A stretch of 32,412 bases of DNA from Vallitalea maricola (GCF_036985595.1 NZ_BTPU01000019.1:1-32412); one strand, 5' to 3'. Positions 1-8,515 are shown, counted from the first letter of the stretch. Made by a program: numbers and translations. The notes: generated by a model not told the origin, from the letters alone.

Positions 1-2
1 CA

Positions 3-815
3 GATATTGGAGAGTCTACAGATGCATGGGGATGTAAATTCTTGAATTACCAAAAAGGTATTATAGGAGAAGTTAAGGAACCACTAATCCAAGATGAAGA
101 ATGGAAAGATGTGAACAATATTCATATCCCAAGGGAATGGTTAACAATAGATAAAGATAAAATAAATGAGTTCTGTAAGAATTCAGATAAATTTGTTTTT
201 GGCGGCTGCTGTCCTAGACCTTTTGAGCAGCTACAATTCATTAGAGGTACTGAGAATCTATTTATTGATTTAATGCTAAGACCACAAGGCTTACTTGATT
301 TCATGGGTAAAATGCATGAATTCTACTGTGAACTATTGACAAAATGGGCTGAAACTGATGTTGATGGATTATCTTTCATGGATGATTGGGGTTCACAAAA
401 AAGCCTTTTAATAAATCCTACTACATGGGAAGAGTTATTTAAACCAATGTATAAGGACTATATAGATATAGCTCATAGCCATGGCAAAAAAATATTTATG
501 CATTCAGATGGATATATATTAGATATTTATCCTCACCTAATAGAATTAGGTCTTGATGCGATTAATTCACAACTATTTTGTATGCCAATAGAGGAGCTAG
601 TCAAGTTCAAAGGCAAAATAACTTTCTGGGGTGAGATTGATAGACAGAATCTATTACCATATGGCAGTATAGAAGAAATTCAAGATGCGGTTAAATCAGT
701 TAAAAATAATCTATGGGATAACGGTGGATGTATAGCGCAATGTGAATTTGGTCCAGGTGCTAAACCTGAAAATGTGAAGCAAGTATTTGAAACATGGAAT
801 GAACTTTTTAGATAA
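3..815 (+). CDS. Uroporphyrinogen decarboxylase (URO-D) family protein, 5' truncated by window edge
   Basis: The reading frame is open from base 3, so the gene starts outside the window. The TTG at 42 is an internal Leu codon, not a start; the residues before it (around DAWGCKF) fit the family. About 270 residues are visible. Family features are WGEID near residue 200, DGLSFMDDWG in the middle, and a C-terminal GPGAKPENV segment, matching URO-D-like proteins related to corrinoid methyltransferases (MtaA/CmuA fold). Clostridial genomes carry many such paralogues that are not haem enzymes; several are thought to move methyl groups or act with glycan/aromatic catabolic genes. I infer a methyltransferase-like role rather than haem synthesis, because no other haem gene is nearby. 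The specific substrate cannot be told. An AraC regulator lies 230 bp downstream on the same strand but has its own promoter. Confidence 0.85.
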   Translation, partial: DIGESTDAWGCKFLNYQKGIIGEVKEPLIQDEEWKDVNNIHIPREWLTIDKDKINEFCKNSDKFVFGGCCPRPFEQLQFIRGTENLFIDLMLRPQGLLDFMGKMHEFYCELLTKWAETDVDGLSFMDDWGSQKSLLINPTTWEELFKPMYKDYIDIAHSHGKKIFMHSDGYILDIYPHLIELGLDAINSQLFCMPIEELVKFKGKITFWGEIDRQNLLPYGSIEEIQDAVKSVKNNLWDNGGCIAQCEFGPGAKPENVKQVFETWNELFR

Positions 816-850
816 TAATAACTTATATTATTATATTACCAGTAAGTCAG

Positions 851-905
851 AAAAAGTGTTTTGTTCGGACTTGGTTTTTGTAAAATAATCACAAAACCCT
901 TTTTC
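851..905 (+). terminator. Inverted repeat, possible terminator after the URO-D-family gene
   Basis: The 14-nt arms at 851-864 and 891-904 are complementary with one mismatch and enclose a 26-nt loop. The 3' arm ends in a short T run. The stem is AT-rich and the loop is long, so termination is plausible but not certain. Confidence 0.4.
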
Positions 906-969
906 TTCTAATAAGATGGCTATTGACTATCAAGTTTATGGTAAATAGAATAACACAAGTTATAGTTTA

Positions 970-998
970 TTGAATTGAATATTTATAAATGGTATACT
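970..998 (+). promoter_or_regulatory. Sigma-A-type promoter of the AraC regulator gene
   Basis: A -35 TTGAAT (970-975), a 17-bp spacer and a -10 TATACT (993-998) lie about 45 bp upstream of the start codon. A GAAAGG ribosome binding site follows at 1029-1034. Spacing and sequence are near consensus. Confidence 0.65.
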
Positions 999-1044
999 GT
1001 ATAAGTAACATATAATAAATATTTAATAGAAAGGCTGTAACTGT

Positions 1045-1980
1045 ATGAGTGAAAATATAAAAATTAATTTATCAGATTATGAAGATGATTTCATGCTATT
1101 AAATAAGATATGTTATAAAGATATATTAGTAAACAATATTCAATTAAAGATATTAGGTATTCATTATATGGATACTGATCCTGATTGGAATGTGAGCAAG
1201 CATAAACATTCTTTCTTTGAATTTCATTATGTAACCAATAACTATGTTTTTACCACATCTAACGGAATAAAACGTAAAATTACTCCAGGGCACTTTTATA
1301 CATTAGCACCTGGAGTATTACATTCTCATTGTCAAGAAAATGGAATTGGACATACTGGTTTTTCTATGCGCTGGGAGATTATGACTAACAGTGCTTTTAA
1401 TAACGAACAATTAAATCTAATTAAATCAAAGCAATTGATAGAATCTATATATGCCACTACTTCAGAACCTTTAACAGATGATGGCACTATTCTTAATGGA
1501 GTATTAAATTTGTTAAAAGCAGGTAGACAAGGATGTTCTGAATTAGAACTTCAATTAGCCTTTTTTCAGATTGTTCTTAAGCTGTCCAAATATGCAAATC
1601 AAAATTTATCAGAGTTGAAATCAAATATAGAAAGCGATAATTCATTTGATAATAATATCGTCATCAACACTATACAGTTTATTGAAGACAACTATTATCA
1701 AGATATTAACGTTAATGATGTAGCTAATTCCGTTCATGTAAGTTATAGTCACCTTTCTAGACTATTCAAAAATTCAGTTGGGGAAACTGTTAATCAATAT
1801 ATTAAAAAAGTTAGACTTAAAAAGGCTGCATATCTATTAAAATGTACTAATAAAGATATGTCAACAATAGCTAAAGAAGTTGGCTTTAATAGCGAGTATT
1901 ATTTTTGCAATGATTTCAAAAAAAATATAGGTATGTCACCTGGAAATTATAGAAAAAGTAATTCAAGTCTATCAGAATAA
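1045..1980 (+). CDS. AraC family transcriptional regulator with N-terminal cupin-like sensor
   Basis: This is a 311-residue protein. The N-terminal ~150 residues look like an AraC-type ligand-binding cupin: the KHKHSFFEFHYV region, then a GHFYTLAPGVLHSH segment. The C-terminal ~100 residues hold two helix-turn-helix motifs of the AraC/XylS type (DINVNDVANSVHVSYSHLSRLFK, and MSTIAKEVGFNSEYYFCNDFKK followed by MSPGNYRK). The ATG at 1045 has a GAAAGG site and its own promoter. Regulators of this layout usually sense a sugar or small metabolite and control a neighbouring gene. The upstream URO-D-family gene is a candidate target by position only. Confidence 0.9.
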   Translation: MSENIKINLSDYEDDFMLLNKICYKDILVNNIQLKILGIHYMDTDPDWNVSKHKHSFFEFHYVTNNYVFTTSNGIKRKITPGHFYTLAPGVLHSHCQENGIGHTGFSMRWEIMTNSAFNNEQLNLIKSKQLIESIYATTSEPLTDDGTILNGVLNLLKAGRQGCSELELQLAFFQIVLKLSKYANQNLSELKSNIESDNSFDNNIVINTIQFIEDNYYQDINVNDVANSVHVSYSHLSRLFKNSVGETVNQYIKKVRLKKAAYLLKCTNKDMSTIAKEVGFNSEYYFCNDFKKNIGMSPGNYRKSNSSLSE

Positions 1981-2013
1981 TTATTCCAACTATTTCAAAT
2001 ACCTTTATTAAAC

Positions 2014-2041
2014 TTGACAAACTATATAAGTATAGTATAAT
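2014..2041 (+). promoter_or_regulatory. Sigma-A promoter of the perR-like gene
   Basis: A perfect -35 TTGACA (2014-2019), a 16-bp spacer and a perfect -10 TATAAT (2036-2041) precede the Fur-family gene by about 40 bp. Confidence 0.8.
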
Positions 2042-2063
2042 AATTACTAGATAATAATTATTA
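2035..2063 (+). promoter_or_regulatory. Two abutting Per-box-like palindromes (putative autoregulatory operator)
   Basis: Two 15-mers, 2035-2049 and 2049-2063, each match 11 of 14 informative positions of the Per box TTATAATnATTATAA. The first covers the -10 element. The second contains a perfect 14-bp palindrome (2051-2064). Placement at and just after the -10 is typical for repression by PerR. Assignment to PerR rather than another Fur paralogue is inference from the downstream gene. Confidence 0.5.
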
Positions 2064-2081
2064 TTGAAAGGAGACTATGGT

Positions 2082-2498
2082 ATGCAACATATAGCCGAGC
2101 TATTAAAAGCACACAAATTAAAAGTTACTCCTCAACGAATCGCTATATTCAAAATATTATATGACAGCAAAGAGCATCCTAGTGCGGAACATATTTATAA
2201 ATGCTTACAAGAAACACATCCAACAATGAGTTTAGCTACAGTATATAAAACTCTAGACACTCTAAAAAAAGCAGAATTAGTTCAAGAATTCAATGTAGGA
2301 GAAGACAGCTTTAGATATGATGCCAATATCAAAGCTCATCCACACATGATATGTCTAGAATGTCATAAAGTTTTTGACTTGGCCACTATGAAATTGGAGA
2401 ATCTTAAGAAATATGTTGAAGAAGATACTGATTTTGAAATCATGTATGAAAAAATATTCTTTTACGGAGTATGTGCAGATTGTAAAAAGAACAAGTAA
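2082..2498 (+). CDS. perR: Fur-family metalloregulator, PerR-like (peroxide stress)
   Basis: The protein has 138 residues from the ATG at 2082, chosen because AAAGGAG at 2067-2073 lies 8 nt upstream; a longer in-frame TTG at 2064 would lie before the binding site. The N-terminal winged helix carries VTPQRIAIF and SLATVYKTLDTL. The C-terminal dimer domain has the regulatory-metal residues expected of PerR: His in EHPSAE, Asp in RYDAN, HPH, and Asp in KVFDLA, where classical Fur usually has Glu. Two Cys pairs (CLEC and CADC) form the structural zinc site. PerR proteins repress oxidative-stress genes until metal-catalysed oxidation of a His. The Per-box-like sites in its own promoter and at the SOD gene support this reading. 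Fur or Zur remain possible. Confidence 0.85.
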   Translation: MQHIAELLKAHKLKVTPQRIAIFKILYDSKEHPSAEHIYKCLQETHPTMSLATVYKTLDTLKKAELVQEFNVGEDSFRYDANIKAHPHMICLECHKVFDLATMKLENLKKYVEEDTDFEIMYEKIFFYGVCADCKKNK

Positions 2499-2501
2499 TG
2501 A

Positions 2502-2550
2502 AATAAACTCTGTTTAGTTTTCTCTACTACTAAACAGAGTTTATTTTTAT
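2502..2550 (+). terminator. Strong, probably bidirectional intrinsic terminator
   Basis: Perfect 16-bp arms at 2502-2517 and 2530-2545 enclose a 12-nt loop. A T-rich tail follows on the plus strand and an A-rich run precedes the stem. It lies between the convergent perR-like gene and the minus-strand aminotransferase gene and can serve both. Confidence 0.88.
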
Positions 2551-2560
2551 TATTTTAAAG

Positions 2561-3730
2561 TTATTTGATTAATCTACCTACAAATTTTTCTATTCTATTA
2601 ATAGCCAGTTTTAAATCATTGATACTATAAGCATAAGAGCATCTGATGAATCCTTCGCCACTATCACCAAATGCTGTACCTGGTACTACAGCAACCTTTT
2701 CTTCCATAAGTAATCTATTAGCGAATTCCTCTGATGTTAAACCTGTTTTTTTAATAGATGGAAATAGATAAAAAGCTCCTAATGGTTCAAAACATTCAAG
2801 CCCCATACTTCTGAAACCTTCAATCATTACTTTTCTTCTACCATTGTATGCCTTTCTCATTTCTTCTACATCTGAATCACTGTTTTTCACTGCTTCAATA
2901 GCTGCATATTGACTTGTAGTAGGCGCACACATAATTCCATATTGATGTATTTTTGTCATAGGTCCTATTATTTCTTTTGGACCTACTGCATAACCCATTC
3001 TCCAACCTGTCATAGAATATGCTTTTGAAAATCCGTTTATGACTATTGTTCTATCTTTCATACCATCTAAAGATGCTATAGAAACATGTTTTTCACCATA
3101 TGTAAGTTCTGCATAGATTTCATCTGATAAAACAATTAAATCATGCTTTATAGCTACTTCAGCTATCTTTTGTAAATCTTCCTTATCCATAATAGCACCT
3201 GTTGGGTTATTAGGGAATGATAAGACTAATATCTTAGTTTTATCTGTTACATGTTCTTCTACTTCTTCTGGTGTTAATCTAAACTCATTTTCCTCTTTCA
3301 AAGGTATAGTAACAGGAGTTGCCCCTGCTAAAAAAGCACAAGGCTTATAAGATACAAAGCAAGGTTCTGGAATTAATACTTCGTCACCAGGATTGATAAG
3401 GGCTCTGAATGCAAGGTCTATTCCTTCACTACCTCCAACTGTTACCAATGTTTCTGTCTTGTAATCATATTCTAATTCAAATCTTCTTTTTAGATATTTA
3501 CATATTTCATCTCTCAGCTCTAACATACCTGAATTGGATGTGTAAAAAGTCTTTCCTTTTTCTAGAGAATATATCCCTTCTTCTCTAATATTCCAAGGAG
3601 TGTCAAAATCAGGTTCACCTACACCTAATGAAATAGCATCTTCCATCTCAGATACTATATCAAAAAATTTTCTAATACCAGATGGTGGAATAACTTTTAC
3701 TTTATTTGATAATTTGTCTTCTAACCTCAT
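2561..3730 (-). CDS. Class I/II PLP-dependent aminotransferase
   Basis: This 389-residue protein is typical in length for fold-type I aminotransferases of the aspartate/aromatic group. Visible motifs are SFPNNPTGAIMDKEDL (substrate/cofactor loop), LSDEIYAEL with the pyridine-N-binding Asp, and NGFSKAYSMTGWRMGYAVG with the PLP-binding Lys. An Arg near the C-terminus (GEGFIRCSYA) would bind the substrate carboxylate. The ATG overlaps the stop of the upstream Lrp/AsnC gene (ATGA), so the two are translationally coupled. An Lrp-type regulator paired with an aminotransferase points to amino-acid turnover. The substrate cannot be fixed; annotated relatives are called aspartate, aromatic or alanine aminotransferases. 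Terminator 2502-2550 ends the operon. Confidence 0.93.
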   Translation of the reverse strand: MRLEDKLSNKVKVIPPSGIRKFFDIVSEMEDAISLGVGEPDFDTPWNIREEGIYSLEKGKTFYTSNSGMLELRDEICKYLKRRFELEYDYKTETLVTVGGSEGIDLAFRALINPGDEVLIPEPCFVSYKPCAFLAGATPVTIPLKEENEFRLTPEEVEEHVTDKTKILVLSFPNNPTGAIMDKEDLQKIAEVAIKHDLIVLSDEIYAELTYGEKHVSIASLDGMKDRTIVINGFSKAYSMTGWRMGYAVGPKEIIGPMTKIHQYGIMCAPTTSQYAAIEAVKNSDSDVEEMRKAYNGRRKVMIEGFRSMGLECFEPLGAFYLFPSIKKTGLTSEEFANRLLMEEKVAVVPGTAFGDSGEGFIRCSYAYSINDLKLAINRIEKFVGRLIK

Positions 3731-4209
3731 GGTGTCACCGCCATTCTTTCATCTTTTTTATTTTCTTCTAATATAATACCATGGTCTTTATATTTTTTAA
3801 GTACAAAGTGAGTACCTGTACTTAATACTGATTCAAGAGGTGCTAACTTTTGTCCAACGAATAATGCTACTTCTTTCATTGTTTTTCCTTCAATTATAAC
3901 TGTTAAATCAAAACCACCTGACATTAGATAAACAGCTGTAACTTCTTTGAACCTATAAATTCTTTCAGCTATTTTATCAAAACCTTGTCCTCTTTGTGGT
4001 GTTACTTTTACTTCAATCAATGCTGTTACCTTATGAATATTTGTTTTATCCCAGTTAATTATTGTATGGTAACCACATATAATCTGTTCTTTTTCCAGTT
4101 GTGTCAACTCTTTTGCAATATCTTCTTTTGGATTATCTAATATTGTGGCCAGATCATCAACTGTTACCTTGCAATTCTGTTCTAATATACCTAAAATCTC
4201 TTGTCTCAT
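3727..4209 (-). CDS. Lrp/AsnC family transcriptional regulator
   Basis: The protein has 160 residues from the ATG at 4209; GGAGGG at 4216-4222 lies 6 nt upstream and rules against the longer GTG-started frame. The N-terminal ~60 residues form a winged helix (ILEQNCKVTVDDLATILD). The C-terminal part is a RAM/AsnC ligand-binding domain with the usual GxxD element (YLMSGGFDLTVII). Such proteins form octamers that sense amino acids. The gene overlaps the aminotransferase start by 4 nt, so the regulator probably controls, or is co-expressed with, that enzyme. It is third in a minus-strand operon after the VanW and HypE-like genes. Confidence 0.92.
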   Translation of the reverse strand: MRQEILGILEQNCKVTVDDLATILDNPKEDIAKELTQLEKEQIICGYHTIINWDKTNIHKVTALIEVKVTPQRGQGFDKIAERIYRFKEVTAVYLMSGGFDLTVIIEGKTMKEVALFVGQKLAPLESVLSTGTHFVLKKYKDHGIILEENKKDERMAVTP

Positions 4210-4242
4210 ATATAGTCCCTCCACTTTAATTTATTTATTAAT

Positions 4243-5232
4243 CTAGGCATTAATAACTTTATACAATTCATCTGTTTTTGGTGGGGTCAAGGCTCTTCTC
4301 GTATCAGATTGAATAACTATCTTATCTTTTCCTTCTACTATTTTACCTATTACTGAACCAGCAATTCCTGCCTTTTCCAATTTCTCTACCAGCAGTTCCC
4401 CATTATATGTAGTAATAATCATGCATCCACTAGAAATTAATTTATAAGGATTGAGATTATAATATTCGCATATTTCAATGGTTTCTTGTTTAATAGGAAT
4501 ATCTTCAAGTTTAACTTCTAAACCTACATTAGAACAAGCGGCGACTTCCCATAAAGCTCCAAACACACCACCTTCTGTCACATCATGCATGGATGTGGCT
4601 CCATGCTTAACTGCTATTTTAGCTTCTTCTACAACAGATATGTAATCACCTAGCTTCATTGCATTATCAATAAGATCTGAATTAAAATGTTTTCTTAGCT
4701 TATCTTCATTATCTTTAGTAATTATTGCAGTACCTTCAAGTCCTGCCCACTTTGTTATAATGATGTCTTGTCCCACTTCTGCTTTTCCTGTTAGGACTAA
4801 CTTGTTTTCATGGGCTTTACCAATTCCAGTTACTGAGATAATAGGCTTATTCACCGCATTAGTTACTTCTGTATGACCGCCCATTACCTCAATATTTAAT
4901 AGATTACACTGATAATTAACATCTTTCATGATTTCTTTCAATTCTTCTTCCATAAAACCTTCTGGAAGAAGTAGTGTAAGTAAGATACCTACAGGTTCAG
5001 CACCACTAGAAGCTAAGTCATTGGCTGTTATATTAACAGCTAGTGAGCCAATATCTTTTACTGCACCTGTTATAGGGTCAGTTGATACAACACATACTTC
5101 ATCTTTATCTAATTTTATTGCTGAGCAATCTTCACCAACATTAGGCCTGACAATAACTTCTTCTCTATGTGTACTAAGTTGTTTAAATATAGATCTCTTA
5201 AGTACTGTCTCCGGTACTTTTCCCAGCTTCAT
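4243..5232 (-). CDS. AIR synthase-related protein, HypE/ThiL/SelD superfamily
   Basis: The protein has 329 residues from the ATG at 5232 (MKLGKVPETV), chosen because AAGGAG lies about 8 nt upstream. It has the two-domain AIR-synthase fold: the N-terminal half carries GEDCSAIKL and the metal/ATP loop NITANDLASSGAEPVGILLTL, and the C-terminal half has the glycine-rich MHDVTEGGVFGALWEVA. This superfamily uses ATP to activate an amide, acid or selenide. HypE itself works with HypF in hydrogenase maturation, but no hyp genes are nearby and the C-terminus lacks the HypE PRIC-type cysteine motif, so the substrate is unknown. The start lies inside the last codons of the upstream VanW gene (35-nt overlap), implying coupling. 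Confidence 0.85.
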   Translation of the reverse strand: MKLGKVPETVLKRSIFKQLSTHREEVIVRPNVGEDCSAIKLDKDEVCVVSTDPITGAVKDIGSLAVNITANDLASSGAEPVGILLTLLLPEGFMEEELKEIMKDVNYQCNLLNIEVMGGHTEVTNAVNKPIISVTGIGKAHENKLVLTGKAEVGQDIIITKWAGLEGTAIITKDNEDKLRKHFNSDLIDNAMKLGDYISVVEEAKIAVKHGATSMHDVTEGGVFGALWEVAACSNVGLEVKLEDIPIKQETIEICEYYNLNPYKLISSGCMIITTYNGELLVEKLEKAGIAGSVIGKIVEGKDKIVIQSDTRRALTPPKTDELYKVINA

Positions 5233-6958
5233 CTTTATCGACTCCTTCATCTGTAGCTTCTTCATTTTTTTCCATATCTTCTATGTTTTCTGAATCTTCT
5301 TGAATCGAAACAGTATCGTCTATGGTTTTTTCTAATTCTTCTTCTGATGCATTGTCTATCTTATCATCTGTAATACTGTCTTCAGTATTCTTTTCTATAT
5401 ATTCTTCTGTATCCACTTTTATATCTTCTTCTATATCTTCTGAAATTTCTTGAGTATCTGTTACAGTATCTTCAGTAATTTCTTCATCATTATCTATAGT
5501 TTTCAATGTTTCTACTGTTTCTTCTTCCTCTAATACATTAGTTGCTTCCATAGTTTCAACAGGTTCTTTTGCTTCTGCTACCTTTTTCTTACCTACTCTT
5601 ATTATAGCACCAACTGGCTTATAATAACTGGTATTTACTAATTGTTTATCAGTTAATTTATCATTTACATAAATTAATTTATATAATTTTACTTTATAAC
5701 CATTTATTGCTTTTCTTTTTGTAACCTTTGCACCTGGTGCCAAAGAACTATCTGTTATATAAGTAGCTTTTGGAGGAGATATCTTTTGGATGATTTCCGA
5801 TTGGAATTTAATCTTTCTGCTACTATTTCTCTCGTCTTTACCAAATAATCTCATACAGAGTTTACCACCCTGTACATAACTTTCGATATAGATTGGATAG
5901 TTACTACTGTTTTCAAAAACAAAATCCACATGATTACCTGACATTGTGGCATCTTTGCCTTTTTCTATATAAGATACTGGCATAGAATGATTTTGTCTTT
6001 CAATTACTTTCAGTTCAGCCATTAAAACAGCATTATATAGAGTAGTAGCTACTTGGCATATTCCTCCACCAAGCCCATCTTTTACTTCGCCTGAAATAAT
6101 TATAGGGGCGGCTTTATACCCATTTTTTGAACTTATAGGACTTATTGCTACATGGGTAGCAAAATCTTGACCAGGATATAAAATAGTTCCATTTATTTTA
6201 TTACACGCTATTCTTAGATTCTGAGTTCTTGCTTCATTATTATTGTGTGCAGTACTATATTCACCTATTACATCTTTTATATTACTATAATATTCTTTGG
6301 TGTATTTTGGTTTTGTTACCTCAACAACAAGTTCTAATTCTTCTTTAAAATTGTCAATCGTATTTTTTAGATTAGCTACGTTCGTATCAACATTCAATTT
6401 TAAGCCATTAACTTCTTTGTCTATAATAAATTCACTATTTTTTCTATGTATTATAGCATTTTTTGGCTCTATATTAAAGTCATTTTTGATAGAACTAACA
6501 AATTCTTTTATTTTCTCTTCATTATATACGTTTTCTACACTATAATCAATTTTATCTTCTTTTAATTTATTTATTTTATTATATCGTTCTTTCAATTTAC
6601 CTGTCTTGAACAAATTATAAGCTTTATCTACAATTTCTTTATAATTGGATTTGAATTCAAAATAATTATATGGTTTAGCATATATTTTATCTTCAAATGA
6701 TATTTTTATTTCTTTATCAAATATTTTTTCATCGATAATCTCTTTCATCTTGTCTATTGCTTCTTCTTTAGATAAACCACCTATGTCTATCCCCTCGATA
6801 CTTATTCCTTCGTAGATGACATCCCTTTTTACAACTTTCTCCATATTTTTATATCTTATTAAAAAATAGCATGCTAAAGCAACAATAACTACTATTATAG
6901 TGATTATTGTTACTATTAACCATTTTCTTTTTTTCTTATTATTCTTTGGTTCTTCCAT
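5198..6958 (-). CDS. VanW family membrane-anchored wall protein with acidic C-terminal tail
   Basis: This 586-residue protein has a basic N-terminus (KNNKKKRK) and one membrane anchor (~residues 13-35). A putative peptidoglycan-binding (PG_binding_4-like) region follows at ~50-200. The VanW domain at ~245-375 contains LYPGQDFATHVAISP, GGGICQVATTLYNAVL and GNHVDFVFENSSNYPIYIE. A G5-like beta segment at ~390-455 follows, then ~125 residues very rich in Glu, Asp and Thr. VanW proteins are common in clostridia and are thought to act at the cell wall; their biochemical role is not established. The ATG has GGAGG 8 nt upstream. It is first in the operon with the HypE-like, Lrp and aminotransferase genes, and its 3' end overlaps the HypE-like start. 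Confidence 0.9.
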   Translation of the reverse strand: MEEPKNNKKKRKWLIVTIITIIVVIVALACYFLIRYKNMEKVVKRDVIYEGISIEGIDIGGLSKEEAIDKMKEIIDEKIFDKEIKISFEDKIYAKPYNYFEFKSNYKEIVDKAYNLFKTGKLKERYNKINKLKEDKIDYSVENVYNEEKIKEFVSSIKNDFNIEPKNAIIHRKNSEFIIDKEVNGLKLNVDTNVANLKNTIDNFKEELELVVEVTKPKYTKEYYSNIKDVIGEYSTAHNNNEARTQNLRIACNKINGTILYPGQDFATHVAISPISSKNGYKAAPIIISGEVKDGLGGGICQVATTLYNAVLMAELKVIERQNHSMPVSYIEKGKDATMSGNHVDFVFENSSNYPIYIESYVQGGKLCMRLFGKDERNSSRKIKFQSEIIQKISPPKATYITDSSLAPGAKVTKRKAINGYKVKLYKLIYVNDKLTDKQLVNTSYYKPVGAIIRVGKKKVAEAKEPVETMEATNVLEEEETVETLKTIDNDEEITEDTVTDTQEISEDIEEDIKVDTEEYIEKNTEDSITDDKIDNASEEELEKTIDDTVSIQEDSENIEDMEKNEEATDEGVDKDEAGKSTGDST

Positions 6959-7102
6959 TAGAGCATCCTCCCTCTATATAAATTCTAGCCCTTATTATAA
7001 TTTATTTTTTCTTTTGTAAAAAAATGATATATTAGTAAATTTTTAAAATGCATAAGTTGTACTTTTTTATCATAACTTTTGGATAAATATCATTACAAAT
7101 AA

Positions 7103-7145
7103 TAAGTCTATATATACATAGATTCATATTGTATATATAGGCTTA
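7103..7145 (-). terminator. Inverted repeat, possible terminator after the flavodoxin-like gene
   Basis: The 15-nt arms at 7103-7117 and 7131-7145 are complementary with one mismatch (a G:U pair in RNA) around a 13-nt loop, about 30 nt past the flavodoxin stop. The stem is AT-rich and the following T tract is poor, so confidence is moderate. Nothing else is seen in the 6959-7173 gap apart from the start region of the VanW gene. Confidence 0.4.
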
Positions 7146-7173
7146 CTCAATGCAATAATCATAAAGCTATACG

Positions 7174-7677
7174 TTAAACAAACCTATTAAGTGATTTACC
7201 ATATTCTCTACATTTTTTCTCATTCAATTTACTATAACTACCTGTGGGTTTTGAAATAGAACTCATATAACTATTTACGCTCTCTAACTCTTTAGAACTT
7301 AACTCACTATTGTCCATTTCTCCTGCAAATACTGCAGTTTGATTAATTTCTCCTGGAATGATATTAGTAAAAGCCTCAATATTCATTTCTCTTTTTGATC
7401 TTACTTCATTATCAGAAGAAACTACAAAGACAGATTTTTTCTTATTTTCTAGCTGGTCTTTATTTCTATTGATAAAACTACTCATTTCTGGAAGAGGTTC
7501 GTGCTCATATATAGGTGTTCCTAATATAATATAATCATAATTTAGACTATGAACGTTACTTACATTTAGTACATCTACATTTCCTCTGATCTCTTTTCCA
7601 ATCCAGTGTGCTATTTTTTCTGTACTTCCATGTTTGGAAGCATATGCAACAAGTACATCAGATGTAACATTACGCAT
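7174..7677 (-). CDS. Flavodoxin-like (HemG-type) flavoprotein
   Basis: This 167-residue protein has the FMN phosphate-binding loop near the N-terminus (VAYASKHGSTEKIA, T/S-rich P-loop), and YIILGTPIYEHEPLP contributes the second FMN loop. This layout matches short-chain flavodoxin domains of the HemG/protoporphyrinogen-oxidase-like group. It probably carries electrons or reduces a quinone-like substrate in the cytoplasm. No haem genes are present, so HemG activity is not implied. AAGGAG lies about 10 nt upstream of the ATG. The gene stands alone between two inverted repeats. Confidence 0.82.
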   Translation of the reverse strand: MRNVTSDVLVAYASKHGSTEKIAHWIGKEIRGNVDVLNVSNVHSLNYDYIILGTPIYEHEPLPEMSSFINRNKDQLENKKKSVFVVSSDNEVRSKREMNIEAFTNIIPGEINQTAVFAGEMDNSELSSKELESVNSYMSSISKPTGSYSKLNEKKCREYGKSLNRFV

Positions 7678-7871
7678 ATCAAAACAACTCCTTATTTAAT
7701 TATATTAATGATTCTACTTATTTTAGTGCTTTTATTTATTTTATCCAATATAAAATCTAATATACAATTATCCCTCTTAAGTATTTTAACACTAATATAA
7801 AAAAAATATTGGAAAATTATGTAATTAAAATCAAACTATTTTTTGTAGAATATACTAAAAAACAATAATAA

Positions 7872-7932
7872 AAAACAGACTCTTGGCAGCTAACTGTATG
7901 TCTAAATTACATCAGCAGGCTAACAGAGTCCA
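7872..7932 (-). terminator. Terminator after the SLH gene
   Basis: On the minus strand a GACTCT arm (7930-7925) pairs with AGAGTC (7883-7878). Further imperfect pairing (GCTAAC/GTTAGC-type segments) lies inside, and a run of T follows (7877-7871). It sits 17 nt after the SLH stop codon. The remaining gap up to 7677 is AT-rich and shows nothing clear. Confidence 0.55.
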
Positions 7933-7948
7933 TTTATTATTTCATGTT

Positions 7949-8515
7949 TTATTTATTAAGATTAACTAATATGGTATCCCATATTAAAACACTTACTTCA
8001 CCTCTAGTGACTTTTCTTCTGATATCTCCGTTGTTCTCTTGAGGGACTATACCTATTTCTTTTGCTCTATTAATATAATTGGTTGGCCATTCTCCTTCAA
8101 GATTATCATTTTTACCTAAGGCATTAACTAATATGGTTACAACTTCTGCATAACTTATATTATCAAGTGGTCTGAACGTTCCTCCAGTATCTCCTACAAT
8201 CAACTTTAATTTATAAGCTTTTTGTATATCTGGAACAGCCCAATAATCAGCTTTTACGTCACTAAATTTTTTCCCTTCACCTGGTACTTCTTTACCGCTA
8301 TAGCCTAATGCTCTTACTAGGAGGGCTGTAACTTCTGCTCTTCTAATATTATTATCCAATGCAAGTGTACCATCAGTATAACCTTTTAAAAGTCCAAGTG
8401 TATGTAACTGATCCCCTGCATAATTTTGCCTATCAGTAGCTGCGGATGCAGGAACAGCTGCTATATTTAATGTTACCAGAATACTTACTAACAATATTAC
8501 TATCTTCTTATTCAC
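7949..8515 (-). CDS. Small secreted protein of three S-layer homology (SLH) repeats
   Basis: The protein has 188 residues from the GTG at 8515, chosen because AAGGGGG lies 6 nt upstream and the next residues form a clean signal peptide (KKIVILLVSILVTLNIAAVPASAA, cleavage after ASA). An upstream in-frame ATG at 8587 would add 24 polar residues before the signal and is less likely. Three SLH-type repeats make up the whole mature protein (motifs LGLLKGYTDGTLALDNNIRRAE, LKLIVGDTGGTFRPLDNISYAE, and IGIVPQENNGDIRRKVTRGE). SLH trimers bind pyruvylated wall polymers. With no other domain it may occupy or cap wall-binding sites, or be an SLH module acting in trans. It lies downstream of aroF with a probable extended -10 (TGCTATAAT) upstream near 8605. 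Confidence 0.85.
   Translation of the reverse strand: MNKKIVILLVSILVTLNIAAVPASAATDRQNYAGDQLHTLGLLKGYTDGTLALDNNIRRAEVTALLVRALGYSGKEVPGEGKKFSDVKADYWAVPDIQKAYKLKLIVGDTGGTFRPLDNISYAEVVTILVNALGKNDNLEGEWPTNYINRAKEIGIVPQENNGDIRRKVTRGEVSVLIWDTILVNLNK

Noticed and set aside
42..815. TTG at 42 as the start of the URO-D-family gene
   Set aside because: The frame is open to base 3 and the residues before the TTG fit the family, so the gene is truncated by the window edge.
4928..5293. 121-codon plus-strand frame antisense to the HypE-like gene
   Set aside because: It is a shadow of a well-supported coding frame, with no binding site and Ser/Thr-rich composition typical of antisense reading.
7606..7800. 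64-codon plus-strand frame across the flavodoxin promoter region
   Set aside because: It starts antisense to the flavodoxin gene, lacks a binding site and ends in low-complexity AT-rich sequence.
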